DNA of 64,000 nucleotides from contig NC_135362.1 in NCBI RefSeq assembly GCF_051622035.1, positions 6,823,501 to 6,887,500 on the forward strand, written 5' to 3'. The notes under the pieces were generated by a model. It did no database searches, was not told the origin of the DNA, and saw only the letters and a program-made list of their open reading frames with translations. Both the position numbers and the translations under genes were made by a program. Every line of letters begins with the position of its first letter. Position 1 is the first letter of the stretch. Positions 11,191 to 22,922 of the stretch are shown here, in pieces. Source of the stretch: Arctopsyche grandis (lineage: Eukaryota; Arthropoda; Insecta; Trichoptera; Hydropsychidae).

Positions 11191-12616
11191 GTAAGTGTTT
11201 GCAAAAACGATGTTATCATATACAGAATAAACTTGTGTATGTTTTTTGCAAAAAATTATGTAATTCAAACTAACCGATGATACACGCATTAATACAAAAG
11301 TGTACAAAGTTAATTTGTTCAGTATATATTAATCATTAACACTTATAAAATTCAAAGATATCACAAAAATATATATTAAATATCACAGAACCTCACGAAA
11401 ATTCCATAAAATCCATTCGTATAATTTACTATTGTATATATATAACGTTACAATTTATAAAAAAAACAGTACATTTTTTTTTTCTTCTAGAAATTGACAA
11501 TCTTCTTTCGGCATAACATCTGTATATAATGTATTGTGACAATATTCGTCTCATAAGCGGTCTTTTATTCTTTACAATCAAGTTTGCTAAGAGAATACTT
11601 ACCCGTCTTTTGTACCGACCGTCGAGGACAAGGTAGATTTGGAACACAATAATATATAATCAGTCGTATGATGAACCATTTAAGGTCACAGTGTAGTTTG
11701 TAGTACATTTAAATATTCGTCCATCAATTCATTCATCACTCATTCAAGAAACAATCAATTCGTCACTCGTTCAGTATATATATAAATATATAATAATAAA
11801 ATAATAATATATTAAATACGTATGTACTAAATTCGATTAAATACTTATACTTATAAAAGTAACAAATATCGATAGAGAAATTGACATAACACCCTATTAA
11901 AATACAATTTTATCCGTTACAGATAAAAACGAAGAAGTTCAAACAACATAATTCAAACCTTCCTATATTATTGCAATACAAAATAAAATTTTCCTATTTT
12001 ACAATTTAAATGAATTCTCAATATTTGAGGTTGTTCGAGCGTTGAAATAAAAAAAAAAAAAAAAAATAGTAGTGTTAAAAGATTACAAAACACAATACAA
12101 AATGTTAAATGTGCTGGTACGATATATAAAACAATATTGGTTAAAAAACAATAGCAATTGTTACCATTTTTAAAAGAGACAATTTGCTTGCATTCAACAA
12201 TGATTTCTAATGTTAAATGAATATTCCATATTTTGACAATTCCAAACATTGAATACAAGGATATTACATAAATTAAAGGACAGGAATTATAAGGAAATAA
12301 TATAACTAAGAAAAACAAGTACCAAAGAGGAAAAAAAAAAACATTAGATCAAACATACTATACATTAATTCGAGGGAATAAAAAAAATAATATATTCCAC
12401 ATACATACATGCTAAAAATATAAATCTTAATTTATTAACGAGATTAAAGATCTACCATCTATTAAAAACAATTTTACACAATGTATTTTCCATTTCATTT
12501 TATTATTTTACAGAGTTCACTTAAACAATCTTATACAAAAAAAAAATGTGTTTCGTTTAAAAGTAATGATAAATATATATGTAGAATGTGACGACGGCGA
12601 TGACGGATCAAACTCA
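11191..12616. other. NUDT21 3' flank; AT-rich, no gene seen
   Basis: The stretch carries T/A homopolymers (for example A-rich 12047-12066) and many ATA runs. Part of it is probably the long 3' untranslated region of the minus-strand NUDT21 gene. Reading frames are short and low-complexity. Confidence 0.5.
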
Positions 12617-14430
<1,814 letters not shown>

Positions 14431-14432
14431 AG

Positions 14433-14515
14433 CCCAGACCCAGAGGGTGCCGCGTATTGTTCAATTGTTGTAAATGAATTGTTAAAGGTTGGCCGAACAT
14501 TTTTTTTTTTGGACT
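14433..14515. repeat. Half of a small foldback repeat (second copy at 59943-60067)
   Basis: The block GTATTGTTCAATTGTTGTAA and GTTAAAGGTTGGCCGAACAT matches the left arm of the palindromic element at 59943-60067. Only one arm is present, so the copy is truncated. Confidence 0.6.
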
Positions 14516-14617
14516 CTAGCTTGATAAATAGAGCTAAACCGCCCCGATTCCTGGAAAAAGCACGGTGTCTATCCGCATCAATCTTAGTACAATACTTTGA
14601 TAAAATGTAATTTTCTG

Positions 14618-14955
14618 GGGTCTACCTCACAGGCCGGAATGTGAAATTACCGAAAACGCAAATATCGGAAGGCAAAAATCGAAAGACCAAAAAAAAGGGT
14701 GCATAGTAAAAGGTACATACTCTTAATTTGCGCGAGCAGGATACAACGGGAACAAGAGGAACAGGCTTTTCCTCTCGTATTAATGTGCGCGCGCAGAATA
14801 CGGGAGGAAAAGCCTGTTCCTCTTGTTCCTGTTGTATCCTGCTCGCGCAAATTAAGTGAGTATGTATCATTTACTATGCACCCTTTTTTTTGATCTTTCG
14901 ATTTTCGATTTTTGCGTTTTCGGTAATTTCACATTCCGGCCCGTCACGGAGACCG
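14618..14955. mobile_element. Foldback MITE, GGGTCTACC family, complete, 9-bp target duplication
   Basis: The unit runs from GGGTCTACCTCACAGGCCGG to GCCCGTCACGGAGACCG. Perfect 9-bp repeats AATTTTCTG flank it (14609-14617, 14956-14964). The arms are near-perfect inverted copies over their full length, meeting around GTGCGCGCGCAGAATACGGG, so the 338 bp can fold into one hairpin. The arms contain GTTCCTCTTGTTCCTGTTGT and its complement. Further copies lie at 24834 and 55732. It is noncoding. Confidence 0.88.
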
Positions 14956-15084
14956 AATTTTCTGATACATGTTTGCCTGTCCACAAAAATAAATATACAA
15001 ACAATTAACAACAATATGATTTTGGAGTAGAGGTTATGTCGAATGCTATACAATAGCATTTAATTCAGTTCATTAATAATTTAC

Positions 15085-15687
15085 AAACAATATTCTTATT
15101 GGCCCCACCAATACTTCCATCGACCAATCAGAGATGGCGCGACAGGTTAGCCAACCAATCAGAAGCCTCCATTATTTTCCGAGTACTGAACCGAATTGAC
15201 GTTTACCGTCAGACGCCAAATCGCGTAGAGAGCCTGTCGCGTTTGAGGCAGCGCTTGCACGCCAGGGGTAGGAGCTGTCAACGGGAATGGCGTGGGTTTT
15301 GTGTAGATTTGTACGCTTGATTTTGTGTACAATTCTCGTATTCGGCATCCGGCATCCGGCATCCGTCGTTCGACACATGCGCACCGCACGCACCGCCACC
15401 CGCCGCACAACAATCGCTGGCGAACAATCGTCATATTACCTGCGTTCGGTCAGCGATGGGGGAATGGCGTCGTCGAAGTCGAAAAGACTCGCTGTCAGCC
15501 GAACCAGCCGTGGATACCGGCGTCCGACGCACTCACACTCGCACTCGCACTCTCGCTCTCACCCACACCCGCACTCACACTCGACTGGCGCAAGGCGTGT
15601 GGACGCTTCCTCGAAATCTAAACACGTCGTTACACGACCCCACTCTCTACACTCAACATTTTCATTTGGTTCATCCTCGGATATAGG
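15085..15687 (+). promoter_or_regulatory. CpG-rich promoter-like block with several CCAAT boxes
   Basis: Three CCAAT-type motifs on the plus strand (ACCAATAC near 15108, GACCAATCAG near 15122, AACCAATCAG near 15153) are followed by GC- and CpG-rich DNA to about 15660. This contrasts sharply with the AT-rich surroundings. It looks like a housekeeping promoter plus leader exon. Frames within it are His/Ser or Arg/Thr repeats made by a CACTCG/CACTCT microsatellite (about 15528-15585), so I do not call a protein. It could serve Shutdown 3.8 kb downstream, which needs a noncoding 5' exon, but no link is proven. Confidence 0.4.
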
Positions 15688-15840
15688 CAGTGGCGGATCA
15701 ATTAAATGGGGGCCCCAAGCGCATTTCAAATTTGAGGGCCCCAATTCAGTAAAAAAATGCTATCAACGTTTTTTACCATGCTTTTCAGTAGTTATTGGAT
15801 TATTAGACACATTGCAATGGTCACAAATACATTTTTTGCC
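15688..15840. mobile_element. Truncated hAT-like end (CAGTGGCGGATC...)
   Basis: CAGTGGCGGATCAATTAAAT followed by GGGGGCCCCAAGCGC has the CAGTG-type terminus and the GC-rich subterminal pattern of nonautonomous hAT elements. The right end is missing: the sequence runs into foldback DNA at about 15841. Confidence 0.5.
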
Positions 15841-16001
15841 ATGAAAATCGCGAATGCGGAAATTTTGGCACTCGAATTTTCGTTAGTATGATGGACTTTT
15901 CGGCTGCCAGATGTTTCATTATAGAGATTTTATTAACTTTGGGGCAAGCGCTTTGTGGGCAGTAATCACTGGTTCACATATGACTAATAGTCCGTTTACC
16001 A
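15841..16001. mobile_element. Chimeric foldback MITE: family A body joined to a family B end
   Basis: From AATCGCGAATGCGG to GTGGGCAGTAATCAC the sequence is family A. It then switches within a few bases to GGTTCACATATGACTAATAG and TCCGTTTACC, the right end of family B. Either a family B copy inserted at the end and then deleted internally, or the two exchanged ends. Confidence 0.65.
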
Positions 16002-16166
16002 TTTCTATCAACTGGTTCTTCGGTCATTTTTTAGAAACCGGTTCACCGCTTATTTTCAGGATTGTCATCGAGAGAGTTTTGATAGATTGATTCGTTTCTA
16101 TTTCTATTTTATAATTTCCATGCAATATTCTATCACTCTGTGTTTAGTCATGCACTGTTCTATTTA

Positions 16167-16987
16167 AGGTCTGTTCATACCTAGTCAGCACGTACCGACT
16201 TCAGCAGGTATCCGGCCGTACGAAAAGTATTCTTTGGTACATTTTGTATGGGTATATTCATACCAACCGTCACGTTTACGCCACGGCAGGCTTACAGCAG
16301 TACCCGACATTTCCTGTTCATACCTTACAGCAACATCCGTCAACGTATCGTATCCGTTTTTTTGGCCATCGTGGAAATATACACGCGAATTACGTGCCAT
16401 GAGTCTGCCGCTTTGCTGTTTTGGACCAATTATCGATAGTGACAGTTGACAGCTGTTCAATCTTTCAACATGGTTTTGACGCAAATATTTAAAAAATATT
16501 TAAAATTTTTTTCGGAAATATTTAAAAAAAATTTGTCCATCATCCACAAGCTCTTTATACAGTGTCCAAAACTCCCCTTCGGTTTTTCTATTTTTTAACA
16601 TGGGATGCAAATCAAAACGCCTCCGTGCTTTTTTATTGCCTTCTTGAGCTTCTTCTTCCAACAACAACGCGATTATACATAATTTTTCGTTCGATAAACG
16701 CCGAAACATTTTTGCTGACTTATATTCTGACGCGTAGCTACGAATGCACGTGTATGCATTCATATTGTAAATACTCGACAATACGACGTAAGCAATATTG
16801 CACCGTATCGCCATGGTCTGTAATGTATTAGTAAGCCGATTTTGCCTTGCACTCGGCCAAAGTGCTGTGAACGTGACGTGACCGCGACGTATAGGTAGAT
16901 ATGAATAAAAATGTAATAAAATGACATATTTGAAACGGAGTCGTGAAGTGCTGAAGCCGTGCAGTACTGTTAAGTATGAACAGACTT
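16167..16987 (-). mobile_element. PIF/Harbinger element with N-terminal transposase remnant, TTA target duplication
   Basis: Terminal inverted repeats AGGTCTGTTCATAC and GTATGAACAGACTT are flanked by TTA on both sides, the 3-bp duplication typical of PIF/Harbinger. On the minus strand (about 16710-16500) a frame reads KARRRFDLHPMLKNRKTEGE and GEFWTLYKELVDDGQIFFKY. This matches the conserved N-terminal part of Harbinger transposases (RRFWVHPLL...GEFHTLYPEL). The DDE domain is absent, so the element is nonautonomous, a deletion derivative rather than a pure MITE. A second full copy is at 36753-37508 and a 3' part at 22519-22788. Confidence 0.85.
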
Positions 16988-17142
16988 TTAATCATGTTCT
17001 GGAAATTCATGGAACCGTCATACATACGAGCTTGATATTATTGATAATTTTTCTCTTTTTTTTAACAATAATGAAAGCACTGTATTGTATATTTGTTATG
17101 TTTATATCTACGTATGTCCTTCTTTATGCATATTATATTAAG

Positions 17143-17313
17143 GGTAATTAGATTATTAGTCACAAAGACAATTTTTGCTATAAAAACCGCGAATGCGAAA
17201 TATTTGGAACTCGAGTTTTCGTTAGTATGATGGACTTTTCGGCTGCCAGATGTTCCGTTATAGAGATTTTAGTGACTTTTGGGGGAGCGCTTTGTGACCA
17301 ATAATCACCGAAC
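17143..17313. mobile_element. Foldback MITE, family A copy
   Basis: GGTAATTAGATTATTAGTC to GACCAATAATCACCGAACC, with the standard inner blocks GGAACTCGAGTTTTCGTTAG and GGCTGCCAGATGTTCCGTTA. The flank CCTTTTCAGTATA beyond the right end recurs next to the inverted copy at 36096, so both may have moved as part of a larger unit. No target duplication is evident. Confidence 0.7.
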
Positions 17314-17460
17314 CCTTTTCAGTATATGGTTTTTCATTATGATTCTACAAAACCATATTTTTTTACTATATGTACTTGAAACACTAATAGTTTTTGGAAT
17401 GAAATAGGTACTATTTTAAAGTACTATGTAAAATTGATATTAAATTTATATATTATTGGC

Positions 17461-17632
17461 GGTAAACGGACTAAAATCTCGATCACGGAACATCTAGCAC
17501 TCGAGTTCTCGTTAGTACAATATTTCGCGTGGGTGGCTTTCGATAGATGGAGTTTTTGGATGTCAGATGTTCTGTGATCGAGACTTTGGTGACTTGCTCG
17601 AGATCACTTTTTGCGGAATAATCACCGAACCG
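17461..17632. mobile_element. Foldback MITE, family A copy (172 bp)
   Basis: Starts GGTAAACGGACTAAAATCTC and ends GGAATAATCACCGAACC. The arms ATCACGGAACATCTAGCACT and GGATGTCAGATGTTCTGTGA are inverted copies. The flanks ATTATTGGC and GTTATTGAG agree at six of nine positions, which may be a decayed 9-bp duplication. Confidence 0.75.
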
Positions 17633-17639
17633 TTATTGA

Positions 17640-18130
17640 GAATATATAAATGGGCTAGATAATATAGATGGGCCCATTGTCTCATTTTGAAGAGTGCACG
17701 CAAAAAAGTGCGCTCTTTTGGTAGCTAGCTGGCTTCTAAGTAAGGAGATCGATTTACATTTTTGCATTCCTTTCTTTTTTTTATTTCTTCCCGCGCATCT
17801 CTGTTGTTTCGTCCGCTTTTTCCAGGCAAATTTGTTTGCGATGCCTCATTTATGTTATTCTATATCTACATATGTACTAATAACTTATTAAGCGAATTTA
17901 CCTATTATGATTTACGTTGTTAATCATATAAATGTGAAATGAGAAAGCGGTCTACAAATAGACTATTTTAGTTTTATGATTGCTTTTATATGATTTGTTG
18001 CAGCACCCCCAGAAAATTTATGAAAAACATTCTGGGGGCGCTGAAGCACCGTAGTTTTTATGCACGAGCCGTCACTGGCTATCTTCACGATATCACGATC
18101 TTCAAAATATGCTACGACGTCATCAAGTCT
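17640..18130. other. Repeat-derived intergenic DNA
   Basis: It includes a fragment (near 17725-17760, GGTAGCTAGCTGGCTTCTAA) shared with the CATAGAT palindromic MITE at 25323. Near 18003-18055 an inverted pair, CACCCCCAGAAAATTTATGA and CATTCTGGGGGCGCTGAAGC, marks another small palindrome. No gene is visible. Confidence 0.45.
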
Positions 18131-18320
18131 AAATCCATAGATGACTCTATGGATTAATTAATTAATTGTTGATTTCGTGTTCTTTAGCCTCTCGAAATAG
18201 ACTGATTTGTGTAATAAAATATGCTGCAATTTTTGTAATTAGTTGTCTAGAAAGGCGCATTGGGGTTTACCTGTTAGGCCTTCCTGGTATATATGTATAT
18301 CTATGTAAAATAAAAATAAA
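18130..18320 (+). repeat. SINE/LINE 3' tail fragment
   Basis: Contains AAGGCGCATTGGGGTTTACC, GGCCTTCCTGGTATATATGT and a (TAAAA)n end. This is the same tail as the SINE at 49082 and the LINE at 49895. The upstream ATCCATAGATGACTCTATGG part resembles the body of the SINE at 21011. The tRNA-like head is missing. Confidence 0.7.
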
Positions 18321-18455
18321 AATATGAAAAGCTATTTTTTTAAACTGTGGCGGCATTATTATGACAAAACATAAAGATCCATTTGAAAAGACTCAAATAA
18401 GCCTTTATCAGAATTATGCTACTTTATTAAAAATAATACTAGCCTTCATCAGAAC

Positions 18456-18833
18456 GGTAATTTAATTATTACGCTCGCCCAAAAGACAATTTTTGCCACT
18501 AAAATCGTGAATACGGAATATTTGGCAATTGAGTTTTCGTTAGTATGATGGACTTTTCGGTAAACGGACTACTAGTCATATGTGAACCAGTCACAGGACA
18601 ATCGGTCGCTCTAGATCGGTCACACGTGATCACCCGTCTCACTAAAACTGGTCACGAGAAAACTGGTCACACCCGAAAATTGGTCTCGAAAAAACTGGTC
18701 ACATCCAAAAATTCGACCATTTTTAATTTCAGACTAGTAATCAGCGAACCGGATTTTTAGGCTGTCAGATGTTCCATTATAGAGAATTTAATGACTTTTG
18801 GGCGAGCACTTTGTGAGCAATAATCACCGAACC
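18456..18833. mobile_element. Foldback MITE family A carrying a nested family B element
   Basis: The host element runs from GGTAATTTAATTATTACG to GCAATAATCACCGAAC. Perfect 9-bp repeats CATCAGAAC lie at each side. It is split at 18559-18750 by a family B element. This gives a clear two-step insertion history with both target duplications still readable. Confidence 0.82.
18559..18750. mobile_element. Foldback MITE family B nested in family A
   Basis: GGTAAACGGACTACTAGTC to GACTAGTAATCAGCGAACC, with CTAGATCGGTCACACGTGAT and ACTGGTCACGAGAAAACTGG inside. The target repeat is GGACTTTTC on the left and GGATTTTTA on the right (two mismatches), both from the GGACTTTTCGGCTGCC block of the host element. 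Confidence 0.82.
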
Positions 18834-19428
18834 ATCAGAACACGTGCAAAATCCATTGACAGAAAATCACAAAAACGTTAATCTAAGTTCTTTTATGCTG
18901 CAAACTGAAATGGTAAATTATTGAATTAAGTAATGCTTTTTACTTTACAAATTCGTGTAAAAATCACTTCTTATTCAAATATCTTATCTACCCTATAATG
19001 TTTATTTACATATGTGTGTAACAACCGTTAATATTGAATACTGTGACATTACCTTTGGTGCACACATTCAATATTCAATTCCATGAAAAAATGTTGCAAA
19101 TTAGAGAAGGCTGTTACTTTGGTTGTTAGTACAGAATTTATTTGGCGGCTTGGGTTGTATCTGTCATTTGCTTTTATTCTTCCCAATAAGCTAATTAGAC
19201 TGCAAAATGTAAGTTTTTCCGACTAAATAATATTTATGTTCTTAGAATACCTACTTTTTGAAAATTTTCTTTTTTACTTCGTACAAGTTCGGCAAAACAT
19301 TAAAATTTATGTCAAATTTTTGTAGGTTAAATGTTAATTGTTGTCTAAATTTTATGATTTTTTTTCATTTCAGGGATTTCTCCGTGACAAAAATCTTCAC
19401 AAAAGAAAGGTCAAACATACGTGATAAA

Positions 19429-20858
19429 ATGAATAAAATGAAGCCATTCGAATTGAACACGCACAAACCAATGAATGAACAACTACACACAATAGATATA
19501 CATCCTGGTCATGTAGAGTTCTCTGATTTGGCTCAAAAGATGAAACCAGTGTTGGTCGAAGGCCTCGAATATATAACGGGAATATTGGGATATATTGAAG
19601 ACAGCTCGCCGAAATCCGCCGCCAACGACGATGATAACCAAAGAAACTCTGGAAAACCGATTGATGGCGCTTTATTGTGGGCACACATAGCGCTGTACAG
19701 CGACGAAAAAACCGAACATTTTGATTGTTCTCAATGTAGAGGAGAGGAACATGTAATGCCACAAAATATTGTTTAGAGATAAGTAAATGTTTTTAGAATG
19801 TATAATTTGATAAATTGATTTTCAGACTATACAGTTACTAGATTCCGACACTTTGCCTGGAATTTTAGTAGCTTGTAGGTCTTTACGACCAGGTCAACGA
19901 GGTCAGTTTCTATTACCACCAGATACTATGTATGGTGAGCTTGGATGTCCTCCGTCAGTACCAAAATCTTGTACAGTTTTAATGATAATATATTCTCTGA
20001 AGTGGATAGATATCATGGCTCCACAGAGGTGATTTACTATACGTTTAATATTTGGAATTACATACATACCTATATTTATGTAATATTGTTTTTAACGTTT
20101 TTAGATATGCAGAACTCAATGAAGATGATAAAAAAGATTTTGCGGCTAATTTGAGTTGGATGCAAAGCACCGATGAAGCTGCTGCTAATGAATTTCAAAT
20201 AAAAAAATATAAGCCTGCTCTGTCTTATTATCAAAAATTATTTGAAATGTTAAAAAATAGCGAAATTAATGCTGATAATCACAGTAAAATTTATTCATTC
20301 AAGATTAAAACTTTGCTGAACGTTGCTACCTGCCAAATAATGCTGTCAAAACCTTTTATTGCATTATCAAATCTGGAAGAAGCCGCTGGTTTAGGAAATT
20401 GTAAAAGTAACTGTAAATATATGTTCACTAGGGGCAGATGTCATCTGATGATGCATCAGTATGAAGAGGCTTTTAAATATTTAATGGCAGCTTTAGATTT
20501 GGAACCCAATAACACTCAGATTGCAGATGAATTGCTGAAACTTGATCCTATAATAACTAAGCATAGAAATGATGAAAAATCTTTATTCAGAAATATGTTT
20601 ACAACTGTCGATAATTCTGTGTCGAATTTCACGATTGACAAAGTTTATACGGAAGATTTAATTAAGAAAGTATGTAAACATATGACAGATTTGGGATATT
20701 CGTATTTTCCCGTGCCAAAATTACTTTTAAAAGAGGAAGAAGAAATTCTGAATAATGTTGTGGACACTATCGATAATGTGAGGATTATATCAAAGACTTG
20801 GCCAGAAAAAGAAGTTCACAAATATTTTGCAGTTACAGGGAAGACAAAGTCTAAATGA
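19429..20858 (+). CDS. shu: Shutdown-like FKBP/TPR co-chaperone (FKBP6 group, piRNA pathway)
   Basis: Coding exons are 19429-19752, 19826-20028 and 20105-20858, in phase, giving 426 residues (fly Shutdown is about 455). An acceptor near 19374 precedes the first in-frame ATG, so the start lies in the second transcribed exon. The FKBP-type domain (about 75-175) contains RPGQRGQFLLPPDTMYGELG followed by CPPSVP, the late strands of the FKBP fold. Three TPR-like helical repeats (about 200-320) include FQIKKYKPALSYYQKLFEML and QYEEAFKYLMAALDLEPNN, a likely Hsp90-binding part. Shutdown/FKBP6 proteins act in the cytoplasm in loading piRNAs onto PIWI proteins, and their isomerase site is degenerate. 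The role is from family knowledge. Another FKBP-TPR protein is a less likely alternative. Confidence 0.85.
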
Positions 20859-21010
20859 GGAATATAAATTTGTTAATTTAAATAAATGTTCATGAGGAAT
20901 TAAAATTTCAATAAAAAAAATTTACTATAATAAAATTTAGTTTTATTATGTAACACATTGATATGTATCTTTAAGATGAATTTTGATATTATGTATCTAT
21001 ATGCATATGT

Positions 21011-21510
21011 TAGCCAGCAGTTTGGCTTAGTGGTAGCGTATACATATATTTAGCACCACTGCGATCGATGGTTCGGCTCATCAAACCGCTGGTTAGATTT
21101 GGGGGTTTTGTGCCTCCAAATCGATCGTTTCTCTATCAGAGTTTGACAAATGTATCTGATCATTGTTGAAACGGTTCCTGAAAATTGGTAATAGATCATT
21201 TCCTGTTGTCACAAAAATCTGTGTGTATAATTCGTAGAAATTATGCACGGAAATCTGAAATCTATAGATATCTCTATAATTTCGTGTTTATTATGTGTAT
21301 AAAAATTGTAATAATAATTGTGCACAAAAACTAAAAATAATCCATAGATGTCTCTATGATTATTATTTCTGTACTTGATTAATTATTGTATTCTATGTTT
21401 ATTGAACGTACTGTATACGTTGTCTGACCGTTCTCGTATACTCGTCGCATTGGAGCGATCTGTAATGACGAGTGTACATTGATTGTAATAAAATAAAAAA
21501 TATATGTACA
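21011..21510 (+). repeat. tRNA-derived SINE, copy 1
   Basis: The head GCCAGCAGTTTGGCTTAGTG followed by GTAGCG is a polymerase III A box (TGGCTTAGTGG). GATGGTTCGGCTCATC is a B box 35-40 bases later. The body has TCTATCAGAGTTTGACAAAT and TTGTTGAAACGGTTCCTG, shared with the SINEs at 49082 and 49526. The 3' part CGCATTGGAGCGATCTGTAA with TTGATTGTAATAAAATAAAA is shared with the 49526 copy. It is noncoding. Confidence 0.85.
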
Positions 21511-21587
21511 CCTACGCAATCATTGGCGAATCCAAGGTAGTACCATGCCCTCCCCCCCCCCCCCAGATGGATTTAATTTCATATACA

Positions 21588-22340
21588 TATGTAGGCGGGG
21601 TACGATGTGTTGACCGTATCCCGGCCTAACGAAACACTGTTGTGTGGTTCAAAGATGGGGTCACCAATGTAGGCGGGGTAGCGATGTGTTGACAGCGCTG
21701 TTGGATGATCAGAAGGTTGCGTAGATCACGTCGGAGTAGTACCAATGTAGGCGGGGTACGATGTGTTGACCTTATCCCGGCCTAACGAAACACTGTTGTG
21801 CTAGTTTTATAAAGTTTTATTGTTTGCCTATGGTTGCTGCTGCTGTGTGTCGACGCTTGCTGCTGTGGGTCGACTGGCGTTGTTTGGGTTGTACCTCCTT
21901 TTATAGTGTTTTTGGAATGCTTGGTGGAAGTGGTTATTGACGCGTACGAAAGGAATTTTGTTTTCGTCGAGGCGTCGAATTTTCTGGAATGCTTGATGGA
22001 AGTGGTCGTACGAGCATTTAGTTTATTGATGCGTACGAAAGGAATTTTGTTTTCGTCGAGGCGTCGAATTTTCTGGAATGCTTGATGGAAGTGGTTATTG
22101 ACGCGTACGAGAGGAATTTTGTTTTCGTCGAGGCGTCGAATTTTCTGGAATGCTTGGCGCCTTTCCGCTCGATGTATTTTAATGGTGGCGGCGTGTTTCG
22201 ACCGTTTTGGTTCCACTCGACTGGTAGGGGCGTTCCGCCTGAGTTTAATATAATGACTGCAGGTGCATGTCGTCTGGGTTTCGGGAATGTAGTTTGTTGT
22301 TGCGGAATATTCTCGAAGGTTTCGATGACGATGACGACGA
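21588..22340 (+). mobile_element. LTR-like fossil with internal repeats
   Basis: TGTAGGCGGGGTACGATGTG occurs near 21590 and 21749, with a third variant near 21669. Each is followed by TTGACC.TATCCCGGCCTAAC in two cases. The same signature opens the solo LTR at 36249 (TGTAAGACAGGG...TTGACCGTATCCCGGTCTAA). The rest looks like LTR leader sequence expanded by a minisatellite. No coding parts are attached. Boundaries are approximate. Confidence 0.5.
21915..22160. repeat. Minisatellite, about three units of 72-89 bp
   Basis: The units begin GGAATGCTTGATGGAAGTGG and end GTCGAGGCGTCGAATTTTCT. They start near 21915, 21987 and 22076, with a partial fourth near 22148. Unit two carries a short internal insertion (TCGTACGAGCATTTAGTTTA). 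The unit length is close to a multiple of three, which leaves open frames on both strands that I regard as artefacts. Confidence 0.85.
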
Positions 22341-22350
22341 CGAGATTCCT

Positions 22351-22453
<103 letters not shown>

Positions 22454-22518
22454 AATTAAAAAATTTAAATTACATAAATATAATTGGTAACTTTATGGAA
22501 TTCTTGAAATGTATTCTG

Positions 22519-22788
22519 ACTTGTATTCTGACGCGTAGCTACGAATGCACGTGTATGCATTCATATTGCAAGTACTCGACAATACGACGTAAGCAATATT
22601 GCGCCGTATCGTCATGGCCTCTAATGTATAAGTAAGCCGATTTTGCCTTGCACTCGGCCAAATTGCTGTAAACGTGACGTGACCGCGACGTGTAGGTAGA
22701 TATGAATAGAAATGTAATAAAACGACATATTTGAAACGGAGTCGTGCAGTGCTGAAGCCGTGCAGTGCTGTTAAGTATGAACAGACCT
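22519..22788. mobile_element. PIF/Harbinger element, 3' part only
   Basis: From ACTTGTATTCTGACGCGTAG to AAGTATGAACAGACCT the sequence follows the 3' third of the element at 16167. The 5' part is absent and the left edge abuts the AT repeat, so it is truncated. Confidence 0.85.
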
Positions 22789-22922
22789 TACTAACTAAAT
22801 TATTTATTGATAAATAAAAAATACGTTAGGCAGATGCGATGGCAACATTAATATTATTTTGGCGAGTAGCAACACTTCACAATATTTGACGTTTGTGGTG
22901 ATGGTGACTGAGTTCGTTAAAC

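Noticed and set aside
15287-15844. Open frames with His/Ser and Arg/Thr repeats (HSHSHSHSRSHPH)
   Set aside because: They come from a CACTCG/CACTCT microsatellite readable in several frames, and the longest one runs on into a hAT-like repeat. No family match and no splice support.
16185-16484. Minus-strand frame rich in His/Gly/Tyr within the Harbinger element
   Set aside because: It recurs in the second Harbinger copy but lies between the 3' terminus and the transposase remnant and resembles no transposase domain. Likely noncoding subterminal DNA that happens to be open.
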